Positions 17,937-26,930 of a stretch of 64,000 nucleotides of DNA are shown here, piece by piece (position 1 is the stretch's first letter; each line of letters begins with the position of its first letter). The DNA lies in NCBI RefSeq assembly GCF_028693505.1, contig NZ_JAQUVF010000014.1, forward strand, positions 1-64,000, read 5' to 3'. The notes below the pieces were generated by a model. The model saw only the letters and a list, made by a program, of their open reading frames with translations. It was not told where the DNA came from and ran no database searches. Origin of the DNA: Oscillibacter sp. (GTDB taxonomy: Bacteria; Bacillota; Clostridia; Oscillospirales; Oscillospiraceae). The position numbers and the translations under genes are program-made.

Positions 17937-18054
17937 TTGGCGGTACCAGACGCAAACAGAAAATCGCATAAAGCATACCGGCTCTATTTTCGGGCGCGGT
18001 GCGCGTGATTTTGTTATCCAATTGACTTGAGGTTTTGAATTCAATATTCCGGTC

Positions 18055-18083
18055 TTTACTTTTGAGTCCTCGTCGATTATAAT
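18055..18083 (+). promoter_or_regulatory. Promoter of second GntR regulator
   Basis: TTTACT and TATAAT are 17 bases apart, about 155 bases ahead of the proposed start. Confidence 0.55.
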
Positions 18084-18236
18084 AGCAAACAATTCCATAT
18101 CTGTGATAGTTTTAGAGAAACCTTTCAAAAGGCAAGATGTTTTAAGCAATCGGATAACTGGGCGCGTGTCAGGGCAAAATTGGAAACAGGCCCTCTACCA
18201 CTTGCATATCTTTTTGGAAAGAAGGATGAGACGAAT

Positions 18237-18947
18237 TTGGATTTATCAACACTGAATAATTTCAAGGGACATAGTCTCCCCTTGGCAGAGCAGATTGCTG
18301 AGCGAATTAATCAGCTGATTATTGACCAGCGATTGACCGAAAACGACAAACTGCCGACAGAATTTGAGCTGATGGAAATTCTAAACGTCGGGAGGAGCAC
18401 CGTTCGTGAAGCGCTGAAAATTTTGGTTGCCCGCAATGTCCTTGAAATTAAGCGGGGCAAGGGGACTTTTGTCACAAAAAACCCCGGAATCAATGAAGAT
18501 CCTCTTGGTTTTGCTTATATGCAGGACAAGATAAAGCTGGCCCAGGAACTGATCGAGGTGCGCACGCACATTGAGCCATGGACGGCGTATTTAGCTGCAC
18601 AGCGGGCAACCGAGGCAGATATCAAAGAACTTTGCGGATATTGTGATCGCGTGGTTGATCTTAGCCTCCTGGGAAAAGCGCATCAGGATGTGGACAAGGC
18701 TTTCCACGAATGTGTTGCGCACTGTACACATAATCGCGTCATTTGCAATTTAACCCCCATCATTATTTATTCCGTTCAGGTGTTCAGTGACATCAGCGAG
18801 AGCACATTGCGGCGGAAAACAAATATTTCACACAGGCAGATCTGTGATTGCATCTGTTCCCACGATCCGGAAGGCGCCAGCAATGCGGTCATGGCACATT
18901 TGGACGCAAACCGGAATTATTGGGAAGAGCTATGGAGGGGTATTTGA
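18237..18947 (+). CDS. GntR family regulator (FCD type) of the TRAP operon
   Basis: An FCD-type GntR regulator of 236 residues from the proposed TTG start, which has AGAAGGA about ten bases upstream; the ORF track begins 19 codons earlier at another TTG. The winged helix shows KLPTEFELMEILNVGRSTVREALKIL, followed by KRGKGTFVTKNPG at the wing. The FCD domain runs from about 85 to the end, with AFHECVAHCTHN and SHRQICDCI supplying candidate metal ligands. It lies immediately upstream of a TRAP transporter and an amidohydrolase, and a palindrome at the TRAP promoter is its likely target. Confidence 0.86.
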   Translation: MDLSTLNNFKGHSLPLAEQIAERINQLIIDQRLTENDKLPTEFELMEILNVGRSTVREALKILVARNVLEIKRGKGTFVTKNPGINEDPLGFAYMQDKIKLAQELIEVRTHIEPWTAYLAAQRATEADIKELCGYCDRVVDLSLLGKAHQDVDKAFHECVAHCTHNRVICNLTPIIIYSVQVFSDISESTLRRKTNISHRQICDCICSHDPEGASNAVMAHLDANRNYWEELWRGI

Positions 18948-19032
18948 AAAAATCAATCGTTTTCCCAAAACATTTCCCCACGCCAAACCGTTAAGGAAAC
19001 TAGTGAAGCTGAATATATTTTACAAAGCTTTC

Positions 19033-19061
19033 TTGACAAAAAGGCATGGGGCTTATATAAT
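19033..19061 (+). promoter_or_regulatory. Promoter of TRAP-amidohydrolase operon
   Basis: Consensus TTGACA and TATAAT with a 17-base spacer, about 75 bases before the binding-protein gene. Confidence 0.85.
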
Positions 19062-19069
19062 ATCCACAA

Positions 19070-19085
19070 TGTCTGACGTAAGACA
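19070..19085 (+). promoter_or_regulatory. Candidate GntR operator at TRAP promoter
   Basis: TGTCT-GACGTA-AGACA is a perfect five-base inverted repeat with a six-base centre, at about +3 to +18 of the predicted transcript. Its position predicts repression by the adjacent FCD regulator. Confidence 0.6.
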
Positions 19086-19134
19086 TACAGAGAATTGGAA
19101 TATGTGTGAAATCATTATTTAGGAGGAACATACT

Positions 19135-20205
19135 ATGAAAAGATTTCTTGTACTGGCGTTAACCCTCACAATGATTCTTTCGATGACGGGCTGCGGCTCT
19201 AAGGGAGAACAGCCTTCCACCGAAGCTCCCGCGCAGGGAGAGACGAACACCGCTGATGATAGCGGCGAAAAGGAGTGGGGGGAAGCCGAAAACACCTGGC
19301 TTTCCTGCATTTCTTCCAACCTTCTGGACGGTGAGCATCCCTTTTATCAGGCTCAGGTCTTTTTTGACCAATGCCTGCGGGAAGAAACCAACAACAAATA
19401 CGGTCTGGATATTTATGTTGGCGGCCAGCTGGGTTCTGACTCCGAGATGGTGGAGGGCTGCTTGAACGGTACTTACGAGTTTGTTTTGAACAGCAGCGGT
19501 TTATTTGCAAACATTTCCGATGATTTTAACATCTTCGACCTGCCGTATCTGTTCTCCAGCAATGAGCACGCCTACGCCGTCATGGACAGTGAAATCGGCC
19601 AGAGCGCATTGGACAGCTTGGAGCAGTATGGCATGATCGGCCTGGGTTACGGTGAGAGCGGGTTCCGCAACATCACCTCCAGCTTCCAGATCAACACTCC
19701 CGCAGACATGAAGGGCATGAAGCTGCGCACCATGGATGTGCCGATGCACATTGAATATTTCAATATGTTGGGGGCAAATGCAACGCCCATGGCCATGACA
19801 GAGGTTTTCACCTCCCTGCAGCAGGGCACGATTGATGGTCACGAAAATCTGAGCATGGGTATCCTCTCCAACCGCATCTACGAGGTCAACCCCTACATTG
19901 CTGTTTCTGAGCATATCTACACGCCCATTGTCTATGCAATGAATGCGGATTATTTCAACAGCCTGCCCACCGAGGACCAGGAAGCCATCCGCAGAGCCGC
20001 GGCCCGCAGCATTGAAATGCAGCGTCCCGATGCCCAGCGTCAAAACAACAAGGCTCTGGAAATTATGGAAAAGGACTATGGTGTAACGGTTACCCGCGTT
20101 GACAAGGCTCCCTTCATGGCAGTTGCCGACGAAATGTATGCAAAGCACCCGGAATATAGCGATCTGGTGGCTCAAATCCGTGCAGCTGACCCCGCCAACA
20201 CCTAA
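19135..20205 (+). CDS. TRAP transporter substrate-binding lipoprotein (DctP family)
   Basis: The 356-residue extracytoplasmic binding protein of a TRAP transporter. A lipoprotein signal (LTLTMILSMTGCGSK) anchors it to the membrane after Cys20. The mature part has the DctP fold, including QLGSDSEMVEGCLNGTYEF and the conserved-Arg segment MKGMKLRTMDVPMH that normally salt-bridges a ligand carboxylate. GGAGG precedes the ATG. It heads the operon dctP-dctQ-dctM-amidohydrolase. Ligand is therefore probably an organic acid that the amidohydrolase can process, for instance an acylated or cyclic amide compound; this is inference. Confidence 0.92.
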   Translation: MKRFLVLALTLTMILSMTGCGSKGEQPSTEAPAQGETNTADDSGEKEWGEAENTWLSCISSNLLDGEHPFYQAQVFFDQCLREETNNKYGLDIYVGGQLGSDSEMVEGCLNGTYEFVLNSSGLFANISDDFNIFDLPYLFSSNEHAYAVMDSEIGQSALDSLEQYGMIGLGYGESGFRNITSSFQINTPADMKGMKLRTMDVPMHIEYFNMLGANATPMAMTEVFTSLQQGTIDGHENLSMGILSNRIYEVNPYIAVSEHIYTPIVYAMNADYFNSLPTEDQEAIRRAAARSIEMQRPDAQRQNNKALEIMEKDYGVTVTRVDKAPFMAVADEMYAKHPEYSDLVAQIRAADPANT

Positions 20206-20252
20206 AACATGTCGGGATTTCCGGAAAGATTCCGAAGTAAAGGACTCAAGCC

Positions 20253-20753
20253 ATGAAACATTTTAAAAAAATCTGTTCAGCTTTTGAATCCGGCATTAAC
20301 GTTATGATCGTCGTTGTTGCAGTTACCATGATGATCATTGGCGTTTTGCAGATTCTGTTTCGCTATGTATTTTCCGCATCTCTCTCCTGGTCTGAGGAAA
20401 GCATCCGCTATCTCCACGTATGGCTTGTCACCATCGGCGGCACGGTATGCTTTTACCGGGAAACATTTTCAGTGATTACGCTGATTTCCGACAAAATTGA
20501 GGCCAAATCAAAACTCGCCGGCAAGTTTCTTGCCGCCCTGCGGTTCGTATTTCCAATTATTTTTTATGGCATAATGCTGTTGGAGGGTTGGAAGGTTTGC
20601 GCCGCGTATGTGGTTAAAAAGGCCGCCGCCACGCAGATTTCCATGGCAATCGTCTATGCTTGCATCCCACTTTCCGGTATCATCGGGATTCTGTTTAGCA
20701 TTGCGAAGCTTCCCGACTTTATTGCACATTTGACAGGGAGGAATGCAAAATGA
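20253..20753 (+). CDS. TRAP transporter small permease (DctQ family)
   Basis: A 166-residue protein with four predicted membrane helices, as in DctQ. Typical signatures are RYVFSASLSWSEESIRYLHVWLVTIGG (around residues 35-62) and a conserved acidic pair in the second helix. DctQ supports the large DctM subunit in sodium-driven uptake. Its stop codon overlaps the dctM start by ATGA. Confidence 0.92.
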   Translation: MKHFKKICSAFESGINVMIVVVAVTMMIIGVLQILFRYVFSASLSWSEESIRYLHVWLVTIGGTVCFYRETFSVITLISDKIEAKSKLAGKFLAALRFVFPIIFYGIMLLEGWKVCAAYVVKKAAATQISMAIVYACIPLSGIIGILFSIAKLPDFIAHLTGRNAK

Positions 20754-22048
20754 ATCTTGCAGCAATCGTTCTGGTTGCCTCTCTGATCATTTTTATGGCA
20801 ATCGGTATTCCCATCACCTTTAGTTTGGGAATGTCCTCCGTTCTGGCCATTATTCTGAGCAAGCCTCTATCCTTCTCCCTCATCGCGACGAAAATATTTG
20901 CCGGCGCGGATTCTTTTCCGATTTTAGCTGTCATTTACTTTATGATCGCCGGAGAGCTTATGCTGCAAGGCGGCCTTACCAAACGTCTGGTAGCGCTTTT
21001 CCGAAAGGCCTTGGGTTGGCTGCCGGGAAGCATGGTGATCATCTCCTTTGTCACCTGCGCCTTTTTCGGTGCGATTTCCGGCTCCGCGCTTGCAACGACG
21101 GCCGCCATCGGCAATGTCATGTATCCGGAGATGACCAAAGACGACGAATATCCGGTGCCGTTTGCAGCCTCTGTTCAGGCAGTAGGCGGAACGCTTGGCA
21201 CCATGATTCCGCCGTCTCTCCCCCTGATTCTTTACGGTTGCCTGAGCGGAACCTCCGTGTCCAGCCTGTTTATTGCGACCATTATTCCCGGTTTGATGAT
21301 GATGGTCATTTATACGATTACAGGCCTCACAATTGCCCGCAAGCATGGGTACGGCAGACACGGTAACTCCTCAGCGGTGGATGAAAAAAGCTTTGGCCAG
21401 GTATTCCGCGAAGCAATATGGGCCTTGCTTTCCCCCATTATCATTCTGGGCGGTATCTACGGCGGCATTTTTACCGCCACGGAAGCGGCAATTGTTGCCT
21501 GCCTCTACTCCCTGATCGTCGGAATCTTCCTCTACAAGGAGCTGGATTTTAAGACGGCGTACAACGCCATTTTGTCCGCAGCCCGTTCCAGTGCCTCCGT
21601 TATGTTTCTCTGCTGCTGCGCAACACTCTTCGGTTATTGCATGACCGTTTTGGGATTGCCGCAGATGGTAACCGGCGCCATGACCAAGGTTATCGCAAGC
21701 CCCCTGGTTTTCCTGTTGGGCGCCAATATTATCTATCTGTTTTGCGGGATGTTTGTGGATGCAACCACCGCCATTTTGCTGGTATGTCCGCTACTGTATC
21801 CGGCCGCAGCGGCATTCGGCATCGATCTTGTGCAGTTTGGCGTGATTACCGGTATCAACCTTTCCATGGGTATTGTGACCCCGCCCTTCGGTGGATGCAT
21901 GTTTGTAGCGACCGGATTGGATAAGCGCATTACTCTGGAAGGCCTTTACAAAGGCGTTATCCCCTATTGTTTGACCGGTTGTGTCGGTATTCTGCTGGTT
22001 ACTTATGTGCAGCCGATCTCCATGTTTCTTGTAAACGTCATGAAGTAA
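20750..22048 (+). CDS. TRAP transporter large permease (DctM family)
   Basis: A 432-residue DctM subunit with about a dozen membrane helices that forms the sodium/substrate transport path of the TRAP system. Typical segments are SGSALATTAAIGNVMYPEM, GGTLGTMIPPSLPLILYG and TEAAIVACLYSLIVG, plus TPPFGGCMFVATG near the C-terminus. It overlaps dctQ by four bases. A hairpin separates it from the amidohydrolase gene. Confidence 0.94.
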   Translation: MNLAAIVLVASLIIFMAIGIPITFSLGMSSVLAIILSKPLSFSLIATKIFAGADSFPILAVIYFMIAGELMLQGGLTKRLVALFRKALGWLPGSMVIISFVTCAFFGAISGSALATTAAIGNVMYPEMTKDDEYPVPFAASVQAVGGTLGTMIPPSLPLILYGCLSGTSVSSLFIATIIPGLMMMVIYTITGLTIARKHGYGRHGNSSAVDEKSFGQVFREAIWALLSPIIILGGIYGGIFTATEAAIVACLYSLIVGIFLYKELDFKTAYNAILSAARSSASVMFLCCCATLFGYCMTVLGLPQMVTGAMTKVIASPLVFLLGANIIYLFCGMFVDATTAILLVCPLLYPAAAAFGIDLVQFGVITGINLSMGIVTPPFGGCMFVATGLDKRITLEGLYKGVIPYCLTGCVGILLVTYVQPISMFLVNVMK

Positions 22049-22077
22049 CTGAAATAGGTTTGCTGTTCAAGCCAAAA

Positions 22078-22112
22078 ACCGGCATCGCTTTTGGCGATGC
22101 CGGTCTTTTATT
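22078..22112 (+). terminator. Hairpin between dctM and amidohydrolase gene
   Basis: ACCGGCATCGC / GCGATGCCGGT with a five-base loop is followed by CTTTTATT. It is probably a partial terminator that lowers amidohydrolase expression, since no separate promoter is evident after it. Confidence 0.7.
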
Positions 22113-22139
22113 GAAATCACTTGGAAAGGAATATCTCAT

Positions 22140-23282
22140 ATGTTTGATGTGATTTTTCGAAATGGTCAGGTTTTTGATTCGGAAAACAGCCGCTTTTTTC
22201 AGGCGGATGTTGCTGTGACAGGAGAAAAGATTGCAGAGGTTGGAAACCTTTCCGGCGAGAGCGCCACGGTTGAAGTAGACGCCGCCGGATGCATGGTGCT
22301 TCCCGGATTGATGGATGGACATCTGCACCTGTTTACCAAGGCGTCTGACGAGGGGATCCCGCCGGATGTATCCCTATTGCCAAATGGCATCACCTCTGCC
22401 GTGGATGGGGGTACCGCCGGCGTCTCTACCTTTGATGCGTTCCACCAGATTGATGTGCAAAACAGCATTGCCAGCGTGAAAGCATATTTAAATGTATCGT
22501 CGCTTGGTATGCTGCATGCCCGTGTTTTTGAAAACACCCGTGTAGAGGATTACGAAGAAAAGCGGCTGCTGGAAACCGCCCAACGTTATCAGGGGGAAAT
22601 CATTGCGTTAAAGCTGCGTTACAGCTTGGACCTGAATCCCCAAATGCCCGTTGAGGCGCTGGACCGGTGTCTGGAGCTTGCCGAAAAAATGCATCTGCCT
22701 CTGGTGGTGCATGTGACAAATCCGCCGGTGGATATGGCGGAAATTGCGGCTAAACTGCGTCCGGGCGATATTTTCTGCCATTGTTTTCAAGCCAAGGGAG
22801 ATTCGATTATCGGCGCTGACGGAAAGATAAAACCGGCCATCTGGGAAGCAAAGCGCCGCGGCGTGCTGTTTGATGCCAGCAACGGCACAAACAACTATTG
22901 CCACGAAATTGCAAAAGCGGCGCTGGCAGAAAAATTCTATCCGGATTTCATCACAACGGACGGAAGCCATGTGTTTCATTCGTTTTATAAGCCCCGCTGC
23001 TTCTCTCTGCCCTACATCATGTCAAAATACATTGCGCTCGGAATGCCGTTAGAGGAAATTTTGAAGCGCACATGCCTTGGCGTGGCCCGCTTTGCAGGCT
23101 GGGACAGCAAGGGGGTTTTGGCCAAAGGACTGGATGCAGACATTGCTGTATTCCGGCTGGTTGACAAAGAGCTGGTTTTTGCCGATTATCGGGACGATGC
23201 CATTACAGGGCATCAGCTTTTGGTCCCGCAGCTGACCATGAAAGCCGGCACAATTGTATATCGGCAGATGTTGTTCTGCTAA
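22140..23282 (+). CDS. Amidohydrolase/deacetylase family metallohydrolase
   Basis: This 380-residue enzyme belongs to the amidohydrolase superfamily, near the dihydroorotase-like Atu3266/EF_0837 group. Binuclear metal motifs are visible: DGHLHLF (HxH) near residue 60, a candidate carboxylated Lys in IALKLRYS, His in VVHVTNP and FCHCFQ, and the Asp in FITTDGSHVFHS. Some members of that group deacetylate acetylated alpha-hydroxy acids, but the substrate here is unknown. GGAAAGGA precedes the ATG. The position after a TRAP transporter suggests it cleaves the imported compound. Confidence 0.85.
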   Translation: MFDVIFRNGQVFDSENSRFFQADVAVTGEKIAEVGNLSGESATVEVDAAGCMVLPGLMDGHLHLFTKASDEGIPPDVSLLPNGITSAVDGGTAGVSTFDAFHQIDVQNSIASVKAYLNVSSLGMLHARVFENTRVEDYEEKRLLETAQRYQGEIIALKLRYSLDLNPQMPVEALDRCLELAEKMHLPLVVHVTNPPVDMAEIAAKLRPGDIFCHCFQAKGDSIIGADGKIKPAIWEAKRRGVLFDASNGTNNYCHEIAKAALAEKFYPDFITTDGSHVFHSFYKPRCFSLPYIMSKYIALGMPLEEILKRTCLGVARFAGWDSKGVLAKGLDADIAVFRLVDKELVFADYRDDAITGHQLLVPQLTMKAGTIVYRQMLFC

Positions 23283-23342
23283 GACATCCGGCACTGCATC
23301 ATGATTTGAAAGCACCGACACAGCCCACGATCTTCTGCACGC

Positions 23343-23390
23343 AATAAGAGGAACGACCGACAGCCCAGCTGTCGGTCGTTCCTCTTATTC
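23343..23390. terminator. Bidirectional terminator, amidohydrolase / ECF operon
   Basis: A 21-base perfect stem (core GAGGAACGACCGACAG / CTGTCGGTCGTTCCTC) with a five-base loop lies between convergent operons and includes the stop codon of the ECF fusion gene. Confidence 0.9.
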
Positions 23391-26021
23391 AATTAAATCG
23401 TATTTAACTTTTATGCGGTCCAGTTTTTCCAGCATCGGCTCTCCCAGCATCAGCAGGAAAATGACAGTCGCCGCAGCACGTACTACATCCAGCGGCAGGC
23501 CGGATATATAATAGGTAAGCAAAATCTGTCCATTGAGGGTGTGTGTCCACATCAACGCGGAGACCGGATTCATAATTGCGCCGTAAAGCAGAGCTGCCAG
23601 CGCGCCGAAGATACATAAAGACCCCTTCGTGCGGCACAGGACGCCTTTTCGAAACAGCACGCCTGCCAAAAAACCGATCAGCCCCATGGTAAACATCTGC
23701 CAGGGCGTCCACGCCCCCTGCCCGAAGAGCATGTTGGACGTGAGCATCGTCATGGCCCCCACCAGAAAGCCGGTCTCTCCGCCAAAGGCCACGCCGGAAA
23801 GGATGACCAGCGCCACCACCGGCTTGAACTCCGGAACCATAAACAGCGCCGTGCGGCCCGCCACGCCCAGCGCGCAAAGCACCGCGATGACCACCAGCTC
23901 CCGCGGCTGGGGTTTCCTGCCTTCAAACGTCAGTGCAAAGGGCAGCATGGTTTCAAGCAAAACCAGAAGGGAAATGAAGTAGTATTTCCGATCTCCCAGA
24001 TACCAAACGCCCACAAACAGTGTGATTGGGATCAGCAGAAGAATCATCCCCGCCGCCGCCACCGTGCGCCGGGGCAGTTTTCGCTGCGGGCGCGGCTGGC
24101 GAACGGGGCAAACCGGCTGCCGCGCCCTTTGTCCGACAGACAGCGCGAATAGCAGCAGGGAGACCGCCAGCACAGCATAAATTTTTGCGTACGCGCCCAC
24201 CTGCGCCGTCATCCCGCCGGAGGTCAGCAGCGCCGACAAATCGGTGACGCCAATGGCTTTGATAAATGCAAGTAAGGCCGCCGCGCCGGACGCTGCGGCA
24301 ACCGCCCTGCGCCACCCCGGCAATTTTCCGCCCGCCGCCCTTGGAAGCGGCTGAGGCAGCGGCTGCGAGGAATCCTCCGGAAGCGGCGCAGACTCCACAA
24401 AACCGCCGCAGGCCTTGATGACATCCCCGGTAGTAACCGCTCCCGGCACAAGCTGGCCCGCGATTCGGCTGGCTGCCGTGGTATAAAAGCTGTTGCCGGA
24501 AAAGAATGCCCGGGGCGAACCGGCAGACACAATGGCGCCGTCAAAAAACAGTGCGCAGCGGTGGGCATATTCCGCGCAGAATTCCACATCATGGCTTACC
24601 ATGCACACGGTGACTCCCTCTCGCAGCAGTGTTCGGAGAATCTGCGCGAAAAGCTGTTTGAATTCTGCGTCCAGCCCCTTCGTGGGTTCGTCCGGCAGCA
24701 AAATTTGCGGAGAGAGCAGCAAAATCTTTGCCAGGGCGGCCCGCTGCTGTTCCCCTCCGGAGAGATCGTAGGGGTGCCGGTCCAGCAGTTCTTCCAACCG
24801 GCACAGACGGACCATGCGGGCAATACGCTCCTCCGCATCCGGCAGTCCGCTTCCCCTGAGCAGTTCCCCCAAATCCTCCCTGACCGTCTTTTTCAAAAAC
24901 AGGACCTTCGGATTTTGGGGCAGCATGCCCACGCTGCCGCAAATTTTCATGTCGCCGCGATATGCCTTTTCCATGCCGCCGATCACGGAGAGCAGCGTCG
25001 TTTTTCCACTTCCGTTTCCACCCAGCAGGGCCAGAAATTCTCCCCGCCCTACTGTCATGGTGACGCCCTTGAGCACATCCGGTTGTTCCTGTCCGTATCG
25101 AAACCAAGTGTCCTCCAGCTCAATTGCAATTTCTTTCTCCGCCGGAGGCGCTTTCTCCGCTTCCAGCGCCGTGAGCGAGTGTCCCTGTGCAAAGCGGCCC
25201 AGCCAGCGCTGCCCATCCCGCACAGTCACCGGGCACACTTGGGTATCCTCCTGCCGCTCCGCCGCCGCCCAGATCCGCATGGCGGCCGGCATTGCCAGAA
25301 ACATGGCATGTCCGCGCTGGCGCAGCGCCCTCCCCGCCTCCTCCGGCGTTCCGTCGGCAATGATCGCGCCCCGGTCCATGACCAACACCCGGTCAGACAT
25401 GGGGAACGCCTCCTCCAGACGATGCTCCGTCATAATCACCGTGGTACCCAGTTCTCTGTGGATTCGGCCCACCGTTGCCAGAAACTCTCCGGCGGCGATG
25501 GGGTCCAGCTGGCTGGTGGGTTCATCCAGAACCAGCACCTGGGGCTGCATCGCCATGATGGACGCCAGATTTAAAAGCTGCTTTTGTCCGCCGGAGAGTT
25601 CCGACACGTTTTTATGAAACCATGTCTGGATTCCGAAAAAGCTGGCCATCTCCGCCACGCGCTTTCGGATGAATGGCGTATCGTAGCCAAGGCTCTCCAA
25701 TCCGAAGGCCAGTTCATGCCACACCTTGTCGGTCACGATCTGATTGTCCGGGTCTTGCTGCACAAAGCCGATGCACCGGCTTTGGGTCCGCAGGTCTACC
25801 CCCTCCAGAGGCACGCCCTCAAAGAGAATCTGTCCTTTTCTGGGACCCTTGGGCGTCAGCACACTTTTGAGCTGGCGCAGCAGGGTGGACTTCCCGCAGC
25901 CGGACGGTCCGCACAGCGTCACGAACTGTCCGCGTTCCACACGCACATTCACTTCGCAAAGAGCCGGCGCGGCCTGCTCCGGATAATAGAAGGTCAGATT
26001 TTGGATTGCATACGTTTCCAC
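23385..26021 (-). CDS. ECF transporter ATPase-ATPase-S component fusion (predicted cobalamin uptake)
   Basis: One 878-residue polypeptide carries both ECF ATPases and the substrate-binding membrane component. ATPase 1 (about 1-270) has GPSGCGKST, ELSGGQKQ and VLVLDEPTSQLD; ATPase 2 (about 300-540) has GGNGSGKTT, DLSGGEQQR and LLPDEPTKGLD, the latter with Pro where Leu is usual. From about 570 the chain becomes membrane-spanning, with TFEGRKPQPRELVVIAVLCALGVAGRTALF and FLVGAMTMLTSNMLFGQGAWTPWQM typical of ECF S components. The start is the GTG at 26021 after AAAGGAGG, overlapping the ecfT stop by 28 bases. The cobalamin riboswitch at the operon head makes B12 or a corrinoid the likely cargo. 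Confidence 0.88.
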   Translation of the reverse strand: METYAIQNLTFYYPEQAAPALCEVNVRVERGQFVTLCGPSGCGKSTLLRQLKSVLTPKGPRKGQILFEGVPLEGVDLRTQSRCIGFVQQDPDNQIVTDKVWHELAFGLESLGYDTPFIRKRVAEMASFFGIQTWFHKNVSELSGGQKQLLNLASIMAMQPQVLVLDEPTSQLDPIAAGEFLATVGRIHRELGTTVIMTEHRLEEAFPMSDRVLVMDRGAIIADGTPEEAGRALRQRGHAMFLAMPAAMRIWAAAERQEDTQVCPVTVRDGQRWLGRFAQGHSLTALEAEKAPPAEKEIAIELEDTWFRYGQEQPDVLKGVTMTVGRGEFLALLGGNGSGKTTLLSVIGGMEKAYRGDMKICGSVGMLPQNPKVLFLKKTVREDLGELLRGSGLPDAEERIARMVRLCRLEELLDRHPYDLSGGEQQRAALAKILLLSPQILLPDEPTKGLDAEFKQLFAQILRTLLREGVTVCMVSHDVEFCAEYAHRCALFFDGAIVSAGSPRAFFSGNSFYTTAASRIAGQLVPGAVTTGDVIKACGGFVESAPLPEDSSQPLPQPLPRAAGGKLPGWRRAVAAASGAAALLAFIKAIGVTDLSALLTSGGMTAQVGAYAKIYAVLAVSLLLFALSVGQRARQPVCPVRQPRPQRKLPRRTVAAAGMILLLIPITLFVGVWYLGDRKYYFISLLVLLETMLPFALTFEGRKPQPRELVVIAVLCALGVAGRTALFMVPEFKPVVALVILSGVAFGGETGFLVGAMTMLTSNMLFGQGAWTPWQMFTMGLIGFLAGVLFRKGVLCRTKGSLCIFGALAALLYGAIMNPVSALMWTHTLNGQILLTYYISGLPLDVVRAAATVIFLLMLGEPMLEKLDRIKVKYDLIE

Positions 26022-26887
26022 GCTCTGTCCTCCTTTACAGTCAAGATTGCAGGCGTCAGGCACAGCGCCAGATACACCAGTGGAAAGCTGAGGGAAAACG
26101 GCGTCGCCGCCGTGCCTTTCACAGTCGGATAATAGCGGAACCACAACTGCCCCGCCAAAGCGCCCGCTGTGACGTACCAACCGCAAAACAACAGCCACAA
26201 AAGCGCCAGACGATCCCGCCCGTCAAACTGGTAAATGGAAAAAGCCGTTCGCCCCGGAAGCCCATAGCCCCGACTTTTCATGCTGTCGGCTGTCTCAATG
26301 GCATTTTCCAGCGCCCATGTAATCAATGTGGAAAGGATGACGATGCCGCTGCGCAGCCGCCCAACCGCGCCGCCGGAGACGGTGCGTCCCGCGCAGCGCT
26401 GTGCCCGCGCAACCCGCTTGAGCTGGGCGGAGAATCTGGGCACAAACCGCAGCGCCATGCTCAGCACCAGAGAAAGGGCGGGAAGGACCCGTCCGAACAG
26501 ATAGACGAATTTATCGGAAGTCATGATTTCCTGATAGCAGAAAAACCAGAGCACCACCGCCGCCAGCATGGTTGCCGCTCCGCAGCCATAGAGAATGCTC
26601 TCCAGCGTCAGCGGGTTCCCGGAGGGCAAATACGCCAGCAGCGTCCGGCCCTCATGATTGAAAAGCGGGTTCAGCAGGATTGTCACCAGCAGTATGGGCA
26701 ACACGCAGCGGGCGGCAAACCGCACCGCCTTTTCCCCCTTCAGGCAAATCGCGTAGGTCAGCGCCGACAGGAGCGAGACTGCCAGACACACCGGATTCAT
26801 AAAGCACATGCTAAAGAGGAGCACCAGCGCAAAATATAAGAAGTTCACAAATGGATGATAGGTTGAAAAGGCGTCCCTCTCCCGCAT
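25994..26887 (-). CDS. ECF transporter transmembrane component EcfT
   Basis: A 297-residue CbiQ/EcfT-family coupling protein. It has several membrane helices (FLYFALVLLFSMCFMNPVCLAVSLLSAL and so on) and the late cytoplasmic coupling region with ARAQRCAG and DSMKSRGYGLPG, corresponding to the two A-R-G-type motifs that contact the ATPases. The ORF track starts 39 codons too early; the ATG at 26887 begins MRERDAFSTYHPFVNF, a typical EcfT start, and has AAAGGAGC upstream. It lies between the DUF4430 gene and the ATPase-ATPase-S fusion, completing the uptake complex. Confidence 0.9.
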   Translation of the reverse strand: MRERDAFSTYHPFVNFLYFALVLLFSMCFMNPVCLAVSLLSALTYAICLKGEKAVRFAARCVLPILLVTILLNPLFNHEGRTLLAYLPSGNPLTLESILYGCGAATMLAAVVLWFFCYQEIMTSDKFVYLFGRVLPALSLVLSMALRFVPRFSAQLKRVARAQRCAGRTVSGGAVGRLRSGIVILSTLITWALENAIETADSMKSRGYGLPGRTAFSIYQFDGRDRLALLWLLFCGWYVTAGALAGQLWFRYYPTVKGTAATPFSLSFPLVYLALCLTPAILTVKEDRAWKRMQSKI

Positions 26888-26930
26888 GGCCTGCTCCTTT
26901 CTCTTTTGCGCCGGTTCCCATTCGCAGCGC

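Noticed and set aside
16603-18021. 472-residue minus-strand ORF over pta
   Set aside because: Shadow of pta extended into AT-rich flanks containing promoters and a terminator.
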